A DNA stretch of 64,000 nt from an uncultured Pelagibacteraceae bacterium (GCA_902603905.1 CACKWM010000004.1:1-64000); one strand, 5' to 3'; numbered from the stretch's first letter, positions 16,182-24,362 are shown. Notes: generated by a model from the letters alone, not told the origin. Numbers and translations are program-made.

Positions 16182-17824
16182 CCAAAAAAAAGAATACTTG
16201 GAAAAATCCTTTGGCTATTTGGGGTGCAAAAGGTGGAAATTATGAAGTTCCAACACCACCATATAAAGATCCGCATGATATATGGAAAAAAACAAATTCA
16301 TATAAAGTTCCAATAAAAAAAATAGGTAGATTTCACTATGAATATAAGTCTTCAAATCACGGAAACAAAATTTGGAATCGTCTAAGATGGTGGCCAACAA
16401 GAAGAACTATTTTGTGGACTAAAGGAGTTTATAATAGAAAAAGTTTAAAAGCTGAAAAAATAAGAAAAGACAAAAGACCAATTTTTTGGTTTTTTGGATT
16501 GCTTTTTTTAGCTATTGCTCCATTTATTTTACCAGAAGGAAACAAAACTGCTCTTTTAACAGCAGGAGGAATTTTTGGAATTTATGCATCTATTAACTTG
16601 TGTTGGACACTTATAATTGGAACTGCAGGCATATTTTCCTTAGCAACATATGCTATTGTAGGAATTTCAGCATTTTTTACATGCTGGCTATCAATAAACT
16701 TGGGTCTTCCTTGGTGGACCTTGCCTTTAATAGGTATGTTTATAGGCTTAGGGTTTGGAATAATTATTGCGCTACCAGCTTTAAGATTAGATGGCTTTTA
16801 CTATGGATTGCTTACCCTGGGGCTAAATGAACTTTGTAGAGTTTTTATAACGACATCAAAAGCTTTCGGATCAGCATCTGGTGGTTTGTTCGGAGCAGAC
16901 ACTTTTATAAACCAAGACTGGACACCAATGACACAAACCTATGCAAGTTATTATAGTGCATTTCTATTATTAATTGCTGCATTGTTTTTATTTAGATTTG
17001 TTGATGGAAAGCGTATAGGAAGAATTTTAAAATTAGCGCCAGAAAAAAAAGAGTCATTTGCTGAAGCTTCTGGGGTAGATTATAAAAGAGCTAGAGTTAC
17101 AGTGTTTTTAATTTCCTCAGTTGCATTAGGATTCATTGGAGGTTTTTATGCAGCTTATTACAGAGGCGTAGCTTTTAATCTTTTTGATTTTCATACTGTA
17201 GTAATGGGGCTAGCCATGATCACAATTGGTGGAATTGGCAGATCTGAAGGCGCAGTTGTAGGCACACTAATAATTGTAATTTTAGATAGAGTGTTAATAG
17301 AATTAGGTCCAATGAGATATATAATTATTGGGGTTTTAATGATGTTTACCATTTTATTTCTTCGAAATGGGTTATTTGGAATAAGAAAACAATTTAAGGA
17401 ATGGAGAAACAAAAAAAAGAATGAAGTAAGATCAACCAGGGTAGAAAGAGGAGGAGAAATGTTACCAGAGCAATCAACTGAGATGGATAATAAAGATGAA
17501 GTGTATAGAAAGAGATATGATAAAATGCAAAGAGAGTTTTTAAAAACCCTAATTTGTAATGAAATTATTGAAGAACATAAAAATAAACCATTAGGCCAAC
17601 ATAGCGAAGCGCTGGAAAGAGTTTTGTATTATTTTAGAAGAGCAGCAATGAATGATAAGTATGTTGTTAAATGCGAAGAGCCTTTTAAGAAATATAAAAT
17701 TATGGCTTTATCAGGTGTTAGAGGTAGGTCACCACGACTTGTTGAGGACAAAGTTTATCCCTCAGTAACGGATGCTTACCATGGGTTATTTTTAAGAAGA
17801 GTGCAAGATTTAATGGAGGCATAA
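16178..17824 (+). CDS. ABC permease (LivM/UrtC-like) fused in frame to N,N-dimethylformamidase small subunit
   Basis: 548 aa in three parts. Residues 1-100 are a basic, aromatic-rich cytoplasmic extension without family match. Residues 101-400 are a LivM-like permease (first helix from 101, coupling loop TIGGIGRSEGAVVG near 349-362). Residues about 440-548 match the roughly 130-aa DMFase alpha chain (EIIEEHKNKPLG, ERVLYYFRRA, DAYHGLFLRRVQDL). The permease C-terminus should face the cytoplasm, placing the enzyme at the channel exit. Met428 at 17459 has its own GAGGAGGAG ribosome site, so a free 121-aa subunit is likely also made. An A8 tract at 17411-17418 means a one-base slip or error would restore separate genes. 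The large subunit follows 3 nt later. Confidence 0.8.
   Translation: MTKKKNTWKNPLAIWGAKGGNYEVPTPPYKDPHDIWKKTNSYKVPIKKIGRFHYEYKSSNHGNKIWNRLRWWPTRRTILWTKGVYNRKSLKAEKIRKDKRPIFWFFGLLFLAIAPFILPEGNKTALLTAGGIFGIYASINLCWTLIIGTAGIFSLATYAIVGISAFFTCWLSINLGLPWWTLPLIGMFIGLGFGIIIALPALRLDGFYYGLLTLGLNELCRVFITTSKAFGSASGGLFGADTFINQDWTPMTQTYASYYSAFLLLIAALFLFRFVDGKRIGRILKLAPEKKESFAEASGVDYKRARVTVFLISSVALGFIGGFYAAYYRGVAFNLFDFHTVVMGLAMITIGGIGRSEGAVVGTLIIVILDRVLIELGPMRYIIIGVLMMFTILFLRNGLFGIRKQFKEWRNKKKNEVRSTRVERGGEMLPEQSTEMDNKDEVYRKRYDKMQREFLKTLICNEIIEEHKNKPLGQHSEALERVLYYFRRAAMNDKYVVKCEEPFKKYKIMALSGVRGRSPRLVEDKVYPSVTDAYHGLFLRRVQDLMEA
17396..17461 (+). promoter_or_regulatory. Junction signals: slippery A-tract, out-of-frame stops, internal ribosome site and start
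   Basis: AAGGA at 17396-17400 lies 12 bases before a heptamer A-AAA-AAG (17413-17419) that is in the correct frame for dnaX-type -1 slippage. After a -1 shift the stop TGA comes at 17422-17424. In the +1 direction TAA comes at 17427-17429. AGGAGG (17449-17454) then precedes the in-frame ATG at 17459-17461. The layout could give fused permease-enzyme, permease alone and free small subunit. None of this is shown experimentally. Confidence 0.5.
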
Positions 17825-17827
17825 AAA

Positions 17828-20149
17828 ATGGCAGAAATTAAAATATTTGGCTATACTGACAAGATATCTGTAAAACAAGGAGAAAAAATTAACTTTCACG
17901 TGTCAGCAGATGGAACAAAAACTGCTCAAGCACAACTGGTAAAATTAATTCATGGTGATGGACATCCAGATGGGCCTGGATATTTAGATGAAAAAATTGA
18001 TGATAAAATCAATGGAGAGTGGAGTGTTGAAAAACAATTCACGCAATTAGGTTCTTTCTTAAAAGTAAATGATCCAGAAAATAAATTAGCAATAGATGGT
18101 GATTTCACAATATTTGGATACATTTGTCCTTCAACGCCAAAAACTGGACATCACCAGTGGATCTTTAGTCGTTGGAATAATAAAACAAACGAGGGGTATG
18201 GCATAGGAATTAATAAAGATGGATACTTTGAACTTGCAGTTGGAGATGGTAAAGAAGTTGACTATTTGATTTCTGAACTGCCTATGATTAAAAAAGTTTG
18301 GTATTTTGTGGCAGCAACCTTTAACTACAAAACGGGCGATGCAACTTTATATCAAGAAGGTGTATTAACCAGATATAATTCATTACTTGGAAAAGTTGTA
18401 CCCTATGATTACCGTTCACACACAAAAACAACTTTTAGATTTAAACAAAAAAATAATCCAAAAACTCCATTTATTGTTTCTGGAGCATATGATTTACATG
18501 AGTTAAGAGGTCATTTTATTTCAGGTACTTATGCAGGAAAGGTAGATAGACATGGTATTTGTAATAAAGTTTTATCTAAAGAAGATTTGGACAAAATTCG
18601 TGATGGAGAATTGCCAGAGAAAAATTCTATACTAGCGTATTGGGATACTACTGTAGGTTTTTCAGATAATGGAATAAATAATACTGTAATTGACATTGGG
18701 CCAAATAAATTAAACTCAGAAGGTCATAACCATCCAGTAAGAGCTATGACTGGATGGAACTGGAATGGAAAGAATGATAATTTTAGATTAGCCCCAAAAG
18801 AATATGGTGGAATTGATTTTCATCCTGATGCAATAACAGATGCAAAATGGAAAGTTACAAACTCAATGACAATTCCTGAAGATTTAAAAAGTGGTGTTTA
18901 TGCAATAAGATTAAGATCTGGCCCTGGTACTGGTTTAAGTGAGGAATATATTGTATTTTTTGTAAGACCTAAAAAACCAAAATCTAAAATTTGTTTTCTA
19001 GTTCCTACTGCTAGTTATTTAGCTTATGCAAATGAAAAATTAAGTTTTGAAGCAGTTATAATTCAACCAATGACTGGGCAACCACCTACAATTACAGATA
19101 TTGATATTGAGCAATATAAAAATCCTGAGTTTGGATTATCAACTTATGATAGCTACGCTGATGGAGCTGGTGTTTGTTATTCGTCTTATAAAAGACCAAT
19201 ACTAAATATGAGACCGAAGTATAGAACTTCGGGAATGGGTATAACTTGGCAATTTCCTGCAGATCTTTCTGTAATTGGGTGGTTAGAACATAATAATTAT
19301 GAATATGATATAATTACTGACGAAGATCTACATAAAGAAGGTTTAAATTCTGTTAAACCTTATAATTGCGTAATTACTGGTACTCATAATGAATATTATT
19401 CAGAAAAAATGCTTAACGCCTTAGAAGATTATGTAGCTAATGGTGGTAGAGTTTTTTCTACAGGAGCTAATGCTTATTATTGGGTTGTTGCATTTCCTGA
19501 AGAACAACCTTGGTGCATGGAAGTAAGAAAGTTAGAAGCTGGAATGAGAGCATGGGCTGCAAAACCTGGTGAGTATTATATGCAAACAACTGGAGAAAAA
19601 GGTGGATTATGGAGAACACGTGGACGTCCACCTCAAAAATTTGCAGGTGTGGGATTTATTGCAGAAGGTTTTGATACTTCTGAAAAATACAGAAAAATGC
19701 CTGATGCATGGCATAGAACAGTTTCATGGATCACAGAAGGTGTTGAAGGTGAAATTATTGGAGATCATGGATTGGCATATGGAGGTGCTGCTGGAGTGGA
19801 AATAGATAGATACGATCTTTCTTTGGGAACTCCTCCTCATACTAAAATCATTGCTTCTTCAGGGGGTCATAGTGATAATTACGTTCTTGTCACTGAAGAA
19901 CTATTATATGCCTACGCTGGATTGGTGGGATCATTAGATTATAGAATAAGAGCTGACATGACTTATTTTACATCTCCAAATAATGGTGCTGTATTTTCCA
20001 CAGGATCTATTGCATTTGGACAGTCCCTACCTAGTAACAATTTTAATAATAGTTCATCAACAGTGATGAAAAATGTAATTAATGCATTTATGAAAGATGG
20101 AAAGTTGCCTGGAGGCTTGTGGACTTTAGAAGAAAAACAATGGAAGTAA
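17828..20149 (+). CDS. dmfA2: N,N-dimethylformamidase large (beta) subunit
   Basis: 773 aa, close to the usual 760-odd. DMFase hydrolyses dimethylformamide to dimethylamine and formate with a mononuclear iron held by two Tyr and one Glu. Residues about 90-260 form a LamG/concanavalin-like domain and 385-770 the C-terminal catalytic domain. Recalled Paracoccus active-site residues (Tyr399, Tyr440, Glu521, His519, Asn547, Glu657) appear to match Tyr400, Tyr440, Glu522, His520, Asn548 and Glu658 here, in ASYLAYAN, FGLSTY, GTHNEYYS, TGANAYYW and AAGVEID. That numbering is from memory and needs an alignment. No signal peptide, so cytoplasmic. The natural substrate may be another N-substituted formamide. 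Confidence 0.88.
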   Translation: MAEIKIFGYTDKISVKQGEKINFHVSADGTKTAQAQLVKLIHGDGHPDGPGYLDEKIDDKINGEWSVEKQFTQLGSFLKVNDPENKLAIDGDFTIFGYICPSTPKTGHHQWIFSRWNNKTNEGYGIGINKDGYFELAVGDGKEVDYLISELPMIKKVWYFVAATFNYKTGDATLYQEGVLTRYNSLLGKVVPYDYRSHTKTTFRFKQKNNPKTPFIVSGAYDLHELRGHFISGTYAGKVDRHGICNKVLSKEDLDKIRDGELPEKNSILAYWDTTVGFSDNGINNTVIDIGPNKLNSEGHNHPVRAMTGWNWNGKNDNFRLAPKEYGGIDFHPDAITDAKWKVTNSMTIPEDLKSGVYAIRLRSGPGTGLSEEYIVFFVRPKKPKSKICFLVPTASYLAYANEKLSFEAVIIQPMTGQPPTITDIDIEQYKNPEFGLSTYDSYADGAGVCYSSYKRPILNMRPKYRTSGMGITWQFPADLSVIGWLEHNNYEYDIITDEDLHKEGLNSVKPYNCVITGTHNEYYSEKMLNALEDYVANGGRVFSTGANAYYWVVAFPEEQPWCMEVRKLEAGMRAWAAKPGEYYMQTTGEKGGLWRTRGRPPQKFAGVGFIAEGFDTSEKYRKMPDAWHRTVSWITEGVEGEIIGDHGLAYGGAAGVEIDRYDLSLGTPPHTKIIASSGGHSDNYVLVTEELLYAYAGLVGSLDYRIRADMTYFTSPNNGAVFSTGSIAFGQSLPSNNFNNSSSTVMKNVINAFMKDGKLPGGLWTLEEKQWK

Positions 20150-20165
20150 CACTTAAAATAATAAA

Positions 20166-20237
20166 ATGATAAAATTATTAATAGTGGTAGCTGTGATCGT
20201 GATTTTAGCTGCAATTCTAGTTTATTTATATGCCTAA
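20166..20237 (+). CDS. Possible 23-aa membrane peptide
   Basis: ATG at 20166 to TAA at 20235-20237 encodes a peptide that is almost entirely one hydrophobic helix (MIKLLIVVAVIVILAAILVY, then LYA). It sits 16 nt after the DMFase gene. There is no clear Shine-Dalgarno, so translation is uncertain, but a pure transmembrane reading in this position is unlikely noise. Confidence 0.35.
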   Translation: MIKLLIVVAVIVILAAILVYLYA

Positions 20238-20254
20238 TTGTGATTTAAATAATT

Positions 20255-20407
20255 ATGGAAAACGGAGAAAACAAAAATAAAACGCCATATAAAATGGCTC
20301 GTTTAGCTTGGCCAAAAGCAAAATATGGCCTTATATTTGCAGTTATTATGATAGTAATTATTAATCTGATTTATTATAAAGATGCTATTTTTTCATTATT
20401 TAAATAA
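20255..20407 (+). CDS. Possible 50-aa single-span membrane protein
   Basis: A hydrophilic, basic N-terminus (about 25 residues, with MARLAWPKAKYG) is followed by a helix (LIFAVIMIVIINLIYY) and a short tail. The arrangement is that of a real small inner-membrane protein. It lies between DMFase and the GmaS-like ligase in the same direction. No family recognised, and the ribosome site is weak. Confidence 0.45.
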   Translation: MENGENKNKTPYKMARLAWPKAKYGLIFAVIMIVIINLIYYKDAIFSLFK

Positions 20408-20431
20408 CGTTGAATTAAAATTAAAAAAAAT

Positions 20432-21757
20432 ATGTCAAAAAATTTATCTAAAATAGCAAAAACAAAAAAAATTAAATATTTTTTAATTAGTTTCGTTGAT
20501 TTGTTTGGTGTTCTGAGATCAAAGTTAGTTCCTGCGCGAGCGATTGGCGAAATGCAAGAAAATGGCGCTGGATTTGCTGGATTTGCAACTTGGCTTGATA
20601 TGACACCAGCAGATACTGACATGTTTGCTATCCCAGATCCTGACAGCTTAATTCAACTGCCATGGAACAAAGAAGTGGGTTGGTTAGCATCGGATTTATG
20701 GATGGGTGGAAAACCTGTAAAAGCATCACCGCGTGTAATGCTTAAAGAACAGATAAAAAAACTTAATACAAAAAATTTAACTATGAAATCTGGTGTTGAA
20801 TGTGAATATTTTTTAATCACACAAGATGGGAAAAAAATTGCAGATGAAAGAGATACTCAATCAAAACCTTGTTATGATCAATCAGCTTTAATGCGAAGGT
20901 ATGATTTAATTAAAGAAATTTGCGATAGTATGATTGAACTTGGATGGAACCCTTATCAAAATGATCATGAAGATGCTAATGGGCAATTTGAAATGAATTG
21001 GGATTACAGCGATTGTTTAACAACGGCAGATCGACATGTTTTTTTTAAATTTATGGTAAAATCATTAGCAGAGAAGCATGGTTTAAGAGCAACTTTCATG
21101 CCTAAACCTTTTCAAAACTTAACTGGCAATGGTTGTCATGCTCATATTTCTTTATGGGACGGCAAACAAAATAAATTTTTAGAAAGTGGGGAAAAACTTG
21201 GTTTAAGCAAAATAGCATATAATTTTTTAGGTGGAATAATGAAATTTGCACAACCATTAACTGCTTTCTTTAATCCTACAATAAATAGTTATAGAAGAAT
21301 TAATGCACCGCCTACTAAATCAGGTGCTTCATGGTCTCCAAGTAGTATTTCTTACTCAGGAAATAATAGAACCCACATGATAAGAGTCCCTGACCCAGGA
21401 AGATTTGAATTAAGATTAATGGATGGTGCAACTAATCCTTATTTGCTGCAAGCAGGAGTTGCCGCGGCAGGTATACATGGATTAATTAATAAAATAGATC
21501 CAGGTGAACCTTTGTCGTGCAACATGTATACGGAATACAAAAAATATCCTGATTTAAAAAAATTGCCTGATTGTATTGAAGATTCTTTAGATGAACTTGA
21601 TAATAGTAAAGAAATTAAAGAAGCTTTTGGAGAGAATGTAATAAACAGTTTTATAAAATTAAAAAAAATGGAAGTAGAAGAGTTTAATAAAGAAGAAAAT
21701 TTTGATAAAAAAAAAGAAGTTACAAGCTGGGAAAAAGAAAACACTTTAGATTGTTAA
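20432..21757 (+). CDS. gmaS: Glutamine synthetase family ligase, gamma-glutamylmethylamide synthetase-like
   Basis: 441 aa, the length typical of GmaS, which joins methylamine to glutamate using ATP. Catalytic pieces are GVECEYFLI (Glu123, Glu125), NDHEDANGQFEMNW (Glu180, Glu187), GNGCHAHISLWD (His236, His238), NSYRRI and DPGRFELRLMD. The N-terminal beta-grasp domain is shorter than in the 489-aa paralogue at 5315. Downstream position after DMFase fits methylamine capture, but a dimethylamine product would first need demethylation and no dmm genes lie here. GlnT-type glutamine or another amide synthetase remains possible. Confidence 0.6.
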   Translation: MSKNLSKIAKTKKIKYFLISFVDLFGVLRSKLVPARAIGEMQENGAGFAGFATWLDMTPADTDMFAIPDPDSLIQLPWNKEVGWLASDLWMGGKPVKASPRVMLKEQIKKLNTKNLTMKSGVECEYFLITQDGKKIADERDTQSKPCYDQSALMRRYDLIKEICDSMIELGWNPYQNDHEDANGQFEMNWDYSDCLTTADRHVFFKFMVKSLAEKHGLRATFMPKPFQNLTGNGCHAHISLWDGKQNKFLESGEKLGLSKIAYNFLGGIMKFAQPLTAFFNPTINSYRRINAPPTKSGASWSPSSISYSGNNRTHMIRVPDPGRFELRLMDGATNPYLLQAGVAAAGIHGLINKIDPGEPLSCNMYTEYKKYPDLKKLPDCIEDSLDELDNSKEIKEAFGENVINSFIKLKKMEVEEFNKEENFDKKKEVTSWEKENTLDC

Positions 21758-21760
21758 CGA

Positions 21761-22885
21761 ATGTCAACAGGATCTGAAGTTCTAAAATGGAAATATTCAC
21801 AGTTTTTAAAAAACAAAAAAAATAACTTTAACAAAAATAATATTTTAAACGTACTAACAAAGCATGAAATTGATGAAGCATACAAGATAATTTCAAAATG
21901 GGAGAATTACTCACCTACTCCACTAATATCTTTAAAAAAACTTTCTGAAAAATTAAAACTTAATAATATTTTTTATAAAGATGAGTCTAAAAGATTTCAT
22001 CTAAAATCATTTAAAGCTCTTGGGGGTTCTTATGCTGTTGAAAAAGTTACTAAAGGAAAAAAAAATATAATTATTTCTACTGCTACTGCCGGAAATCACG
22101 GAAGATCAGTTGCATGGGGGTCCAAAAAATTAGGACTAAAATGTAAAATTTTTATTAGTGAATACGTAAGTGAATTTAGAGCAAAAGTAATGAGAAGCTT
22201 TGGTGCAGACGTAATAAGAGTTAAGGGAAATTATGATAATTCGTTAAAAGAATGTATTAAACAATCTAAACAAAATAAGTGGCAAATCATTCAAGATGTC
22301 GCGTGGCAAGATTATAAGTTGGTACCTAAATTAACTATGGCAGGATACACAGTAATGATGAAAGAAATATCAGAACAAATAAATAATAAGAAAATTTCAC
22401 ATGTTATATTGCAAGCTGGAGTTGGTGGAATGGCAGCCGCAATGATAGCTGGTATAGCTAGATATTTAAATCATATTCCTCAAATTATTGTAGTTGAACC
22501 AGAAAGTGCAGCATGTGTTCTGGAAAGTATAAAAGCCGGCAAAATTGAAAAAATTTCTATTAAAAAAGAAAGTTTAATGGGTGGCATGTCTTGTGACGAA
22601 GTATCCATGGTTCCCTGGGAAATATTAAAAAATTCTGTAAACCATTGTGTAACTGTTTCAGATAATTACATTTCAAAAACTGTTAAATCTCTTTCAAACT
22701 GTGAGTTTAGTAAAGAAAAAATTATTGGGGGTGAATGCTCAACGCCAGGAATTATTGGTTTAGCCGGTTTATGTAATGATAATGAAATTAAAAAAAAAAT
22801 AAATTTAAATGATCGATCTAATGTTTTGCTATTTGGTTGTGAGGGTGATGCGGATGAAGAGTTGTATCAAAAATTATTAAATTAA
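21761..22885 (+). CDS. PLP-dependent lyase, diaminopropionate ammonia-lyase-like
   Basis: 374-aa fold type II PLP enzyme. The Schiff-base Lys is Lys85 in LKSFKALGGSYAV, a sequence typical of diaminopropionate ammonia-lyases. STATAGNHGRSVAWG and QAGVGGMAAAMIAG are the phosphate and substrate loops. Such enzymes deaminate 2,3-diaminopropionate to pyruvate and 2 ammonia. Relatives include threonine synthase and threonine dehydratase. It starts 3 nt after gmaS and its stop shares bases with the next ATG, so it is co-expressed with the amine genes. Confidence 0.7.
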   Translation: MSTGSEVLKWKYSQFLKNKKNNFNKNNILNVLTKHEIDEAYKIISKWENYSPTPLISLKKLSEKLKLNNIFYKDESKRFHLKSFKALGGSYAVEKVTKGKKNIIISTATAGNHGRSVAWGSKKLGLKCKIFISEYVSEFRAKVMRSFGADVIRVKGNYDNSLKECIKQSKQNKWQIIQDVAWQDYKLVPKLTMAGYTVMMKEISEQINNKKISHVILQAGVGGMAAAMIAGIARYLNHIPQIIVVEPESAACVLESIKAGKIEKISIKKESLMGGMSCDEVSMVPWEILKNSVNHCVTVSDNYISKTVKSLSNCEFSKEKIIGGECSTPGIIGLAGLCNDNEIKKKINLNDRSNVLLFGCEGDADEELYQKLLN

Positions 22886-23382
22886 TGGTTAATTTAATGA
22901 AAAAAAACTTAATATTAATAATTATATTTTATTTTATATTTATCATTTCTTCTTATGGAGCTGGATCAGGTGCTGGTGCTGGATCAACTGATTATTATAA
23001 AAAAGCAATATCTCTAGTTAAAAGAGCAAAAAAACTCGAAAAAAAAGGTAAAATTGAGAAAGCTAATAAGAGGTACGAAAAAGCTCTTCAATATTTAATA
23101 AAATCTAACAAAAAAAAACCAAACCAACCTGATACACTTAACTATTTGGGGTTTACTACAAGAAAATTAGGTGATTATAAAAAAGGAGAAGAATATTATT
23201 TATCAGGATTAAAAATTAATCCTAACCATAAAGGAATAAATGAATATCTTGGCGAACTATATGTAGTTACAAATAGAATTAAGCTTGCAAAAGAAAGATT
23301 AAATGTTTTAAAAAATTGTAACTGTGAAGAGTATATAGAATTAAAAGAAATTATTGAGGGTAAAAAAAAATCTAAATATTAA
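22885..23382 (+). CDS. Exported TPR-repeat protein
   Basis: 165 aa with an N-terminal signal peptide (NLILIIIFYFIFIISSYG) and a short Gly/Ala/Ser stretch. Basic TPR helices follow at about 45-140 (YLGFTTRKLGDYKKGEEYY, INEYLGELYVVTNRIKLA). The first ATG overlaps the preceding stop (TAATG). Met5 at 22897 is an equally good start with a cleaner signal peptide. Likely a periplasmic scaffold; no function known. Confidence 0.7.
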   Translation: MVNLMKKNLILIIIFYFIFIISSYGAGSGAGAGSTDYYKKAISLVKRAKKLEKKGKIEKANKRYEKALQYLIKSNKKKPNQPDTLNYLGFTTRKLGDYKKGEEYYLSGLKINPNHKGINEYLGELYVVTNRIKLAKERLNVLKNCNCEEYIELKEIIEGKKKSKY

Positions 23383-23387
23383 TTTTT

Positions 23388-23768
23388 ATGCATATTATAG
23401 AAGCTCTTGGAAGAATTTTTCTTTCAAGTTTATTTTTAATTGAAGGAATTAAAAAGTTTTTCTTACAAGAAGAAACTATAATATATATGGAAGAATATGG
23501 AGTTCCTGAAATTTTATTTTTTCCTTCTCTTATTCTTGAAATTCTATTTCCCTTGTTAATAATTGTGGGATACAAAACCAGAATTTCAGCATCAATAATG
23601 TCACTATTTACTTTAACTGTTGCAATAATTTTTCACACTAACTTTCAAAATGAAATGGAATTAATTTTTTTCTTAAAAGATCTAGCAATTGCAGGTGGTT
23701 TTTTGATTATAGCCACAAACGACCCTAAAATTTGTAGTATAGATTATTTTTTAAAATCAAAAAAATAA
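23388..23768 (+). CDS. DoxX-family small membrane protein
   Basis: 126 aa with four predicted membrane helices. GRIFLSSLFLIEGIKKF near the start and FPSLILEILFPLLIIVGYKTR are the usual DoxX pattern. Relatives are quinone-linked or of unknown function. Its last base is the first base of the next gene's ATG. Confidence 0.7.
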   Translation: MHIIEALGRIFLSSLFLIEGIKKFFLQEETIIYMEEYGVPEILFFPSLILEILFPLLIIVGYKTRISASIMSLFTLTVAIIFHTNFQNEMELIFFLKDLAIAGGFLIIATNDPKICSIDYFLKSKK

Positions 23769-24223
23769 TGAAGTTATTAAAAAAAAAGGACAAAGAAAAT
23801 TTCTATAAAATTTTTAAACCAGAACTTTCTCCAAAAAAAATGTTGGAGTTGGGTGTATTTGGAGGCTCATATTTTGGAAGTAATATCAAAGAATATCCAA
23901 AATCTTGGTTTGTTAATGCAAAAATTAGTAAAGACTTTAATGTTGATCTAAATAGATTTAAAGTTAAATCAGGTTTATCCAGAGAACATTGGATTGAAAA
24001 AGGATGGATTTTTAAAGAGGATCCACTGGGGTGGTTCCAGTGGTATTGTAGATTTTCAAATGGAAGACGTCTTCCTCATATTGATGAGATCCAAATTAAA
24101 AGATGGAAAAATTTTAAGCGTCATGTAGTTGCAATTAAAAAAAACTGTGAACCAATTGATCTAAATTGTAGAAAAAAGCAAAGACAGGCAATTTTACAGT
24201 GGGCATATAGTCCATTTATTTGA
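23768..24223 (+). CDS. Conserved-looking hypothetical protein, soluble
   Basis: 151 aa, basic and aromatic-rich, with no signal peptide or membrane helix. Notable stretches are LELGVFGGSYFGSNIKEYP, EDPLGWFQWYCRFSNGRR and ILQWAYSP. I recognise no characterised family. It is coupled to the DoxX gene and ends the long co-directional run that began at 12394. A weak stem (GGTAAT/ATTACC, 24233-24255) followed by T7 at 24268 may terminate it. Confidence 0.6.
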   Translation: MKLLKKKDKENFYKIFKPELSPKKMLELGVFGGSYFGSNIKEYPKSWFVNAKISKDFNVDLNRFKVKSGLSREHWIEKGWIFKEDPLGWFQWYCRFSNGRRLPHIDEIQIKRWKNFKRHVVAIKKNCEPIDLNCRKKQRQAILQWAYSPFI

Positions 24224-24300
24224 CCTAAAATGGGTAATAAAAAGCTAAAATTACCGTAAATAAAGACTTTTTTTAACTATTCATCCACATCTAGTATGAT

Positions 24301-24362
24301 AAAAGAAACTCAATACTACTGATTGAGATTCGGTAGTTGTTAACAAAAAAAGGGAGTTAAAC
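24301..24362 (+). promoter_or_regulatory. Structured leader of the first small membrane protein gene
   Basis: CTCAAT (24309-24314) pairs with ATTGAG (24322-24327). The ACTAC in its loop (24315-24319) can instead pair with GTAGT (24333-24337), so two folds exclude each other. AAAGGGAG follows as ribosome site. Possibly a small regulatory leader; the pairings are short and could be chance. Confidence 0.3.

Noticed and set aside
16600..16830. Overlapping plus-strand frame inside the fused permease
   Set aside because: Out-of-frame translation of membrane helices, Tyr/Asn-rich and without ribosome site.
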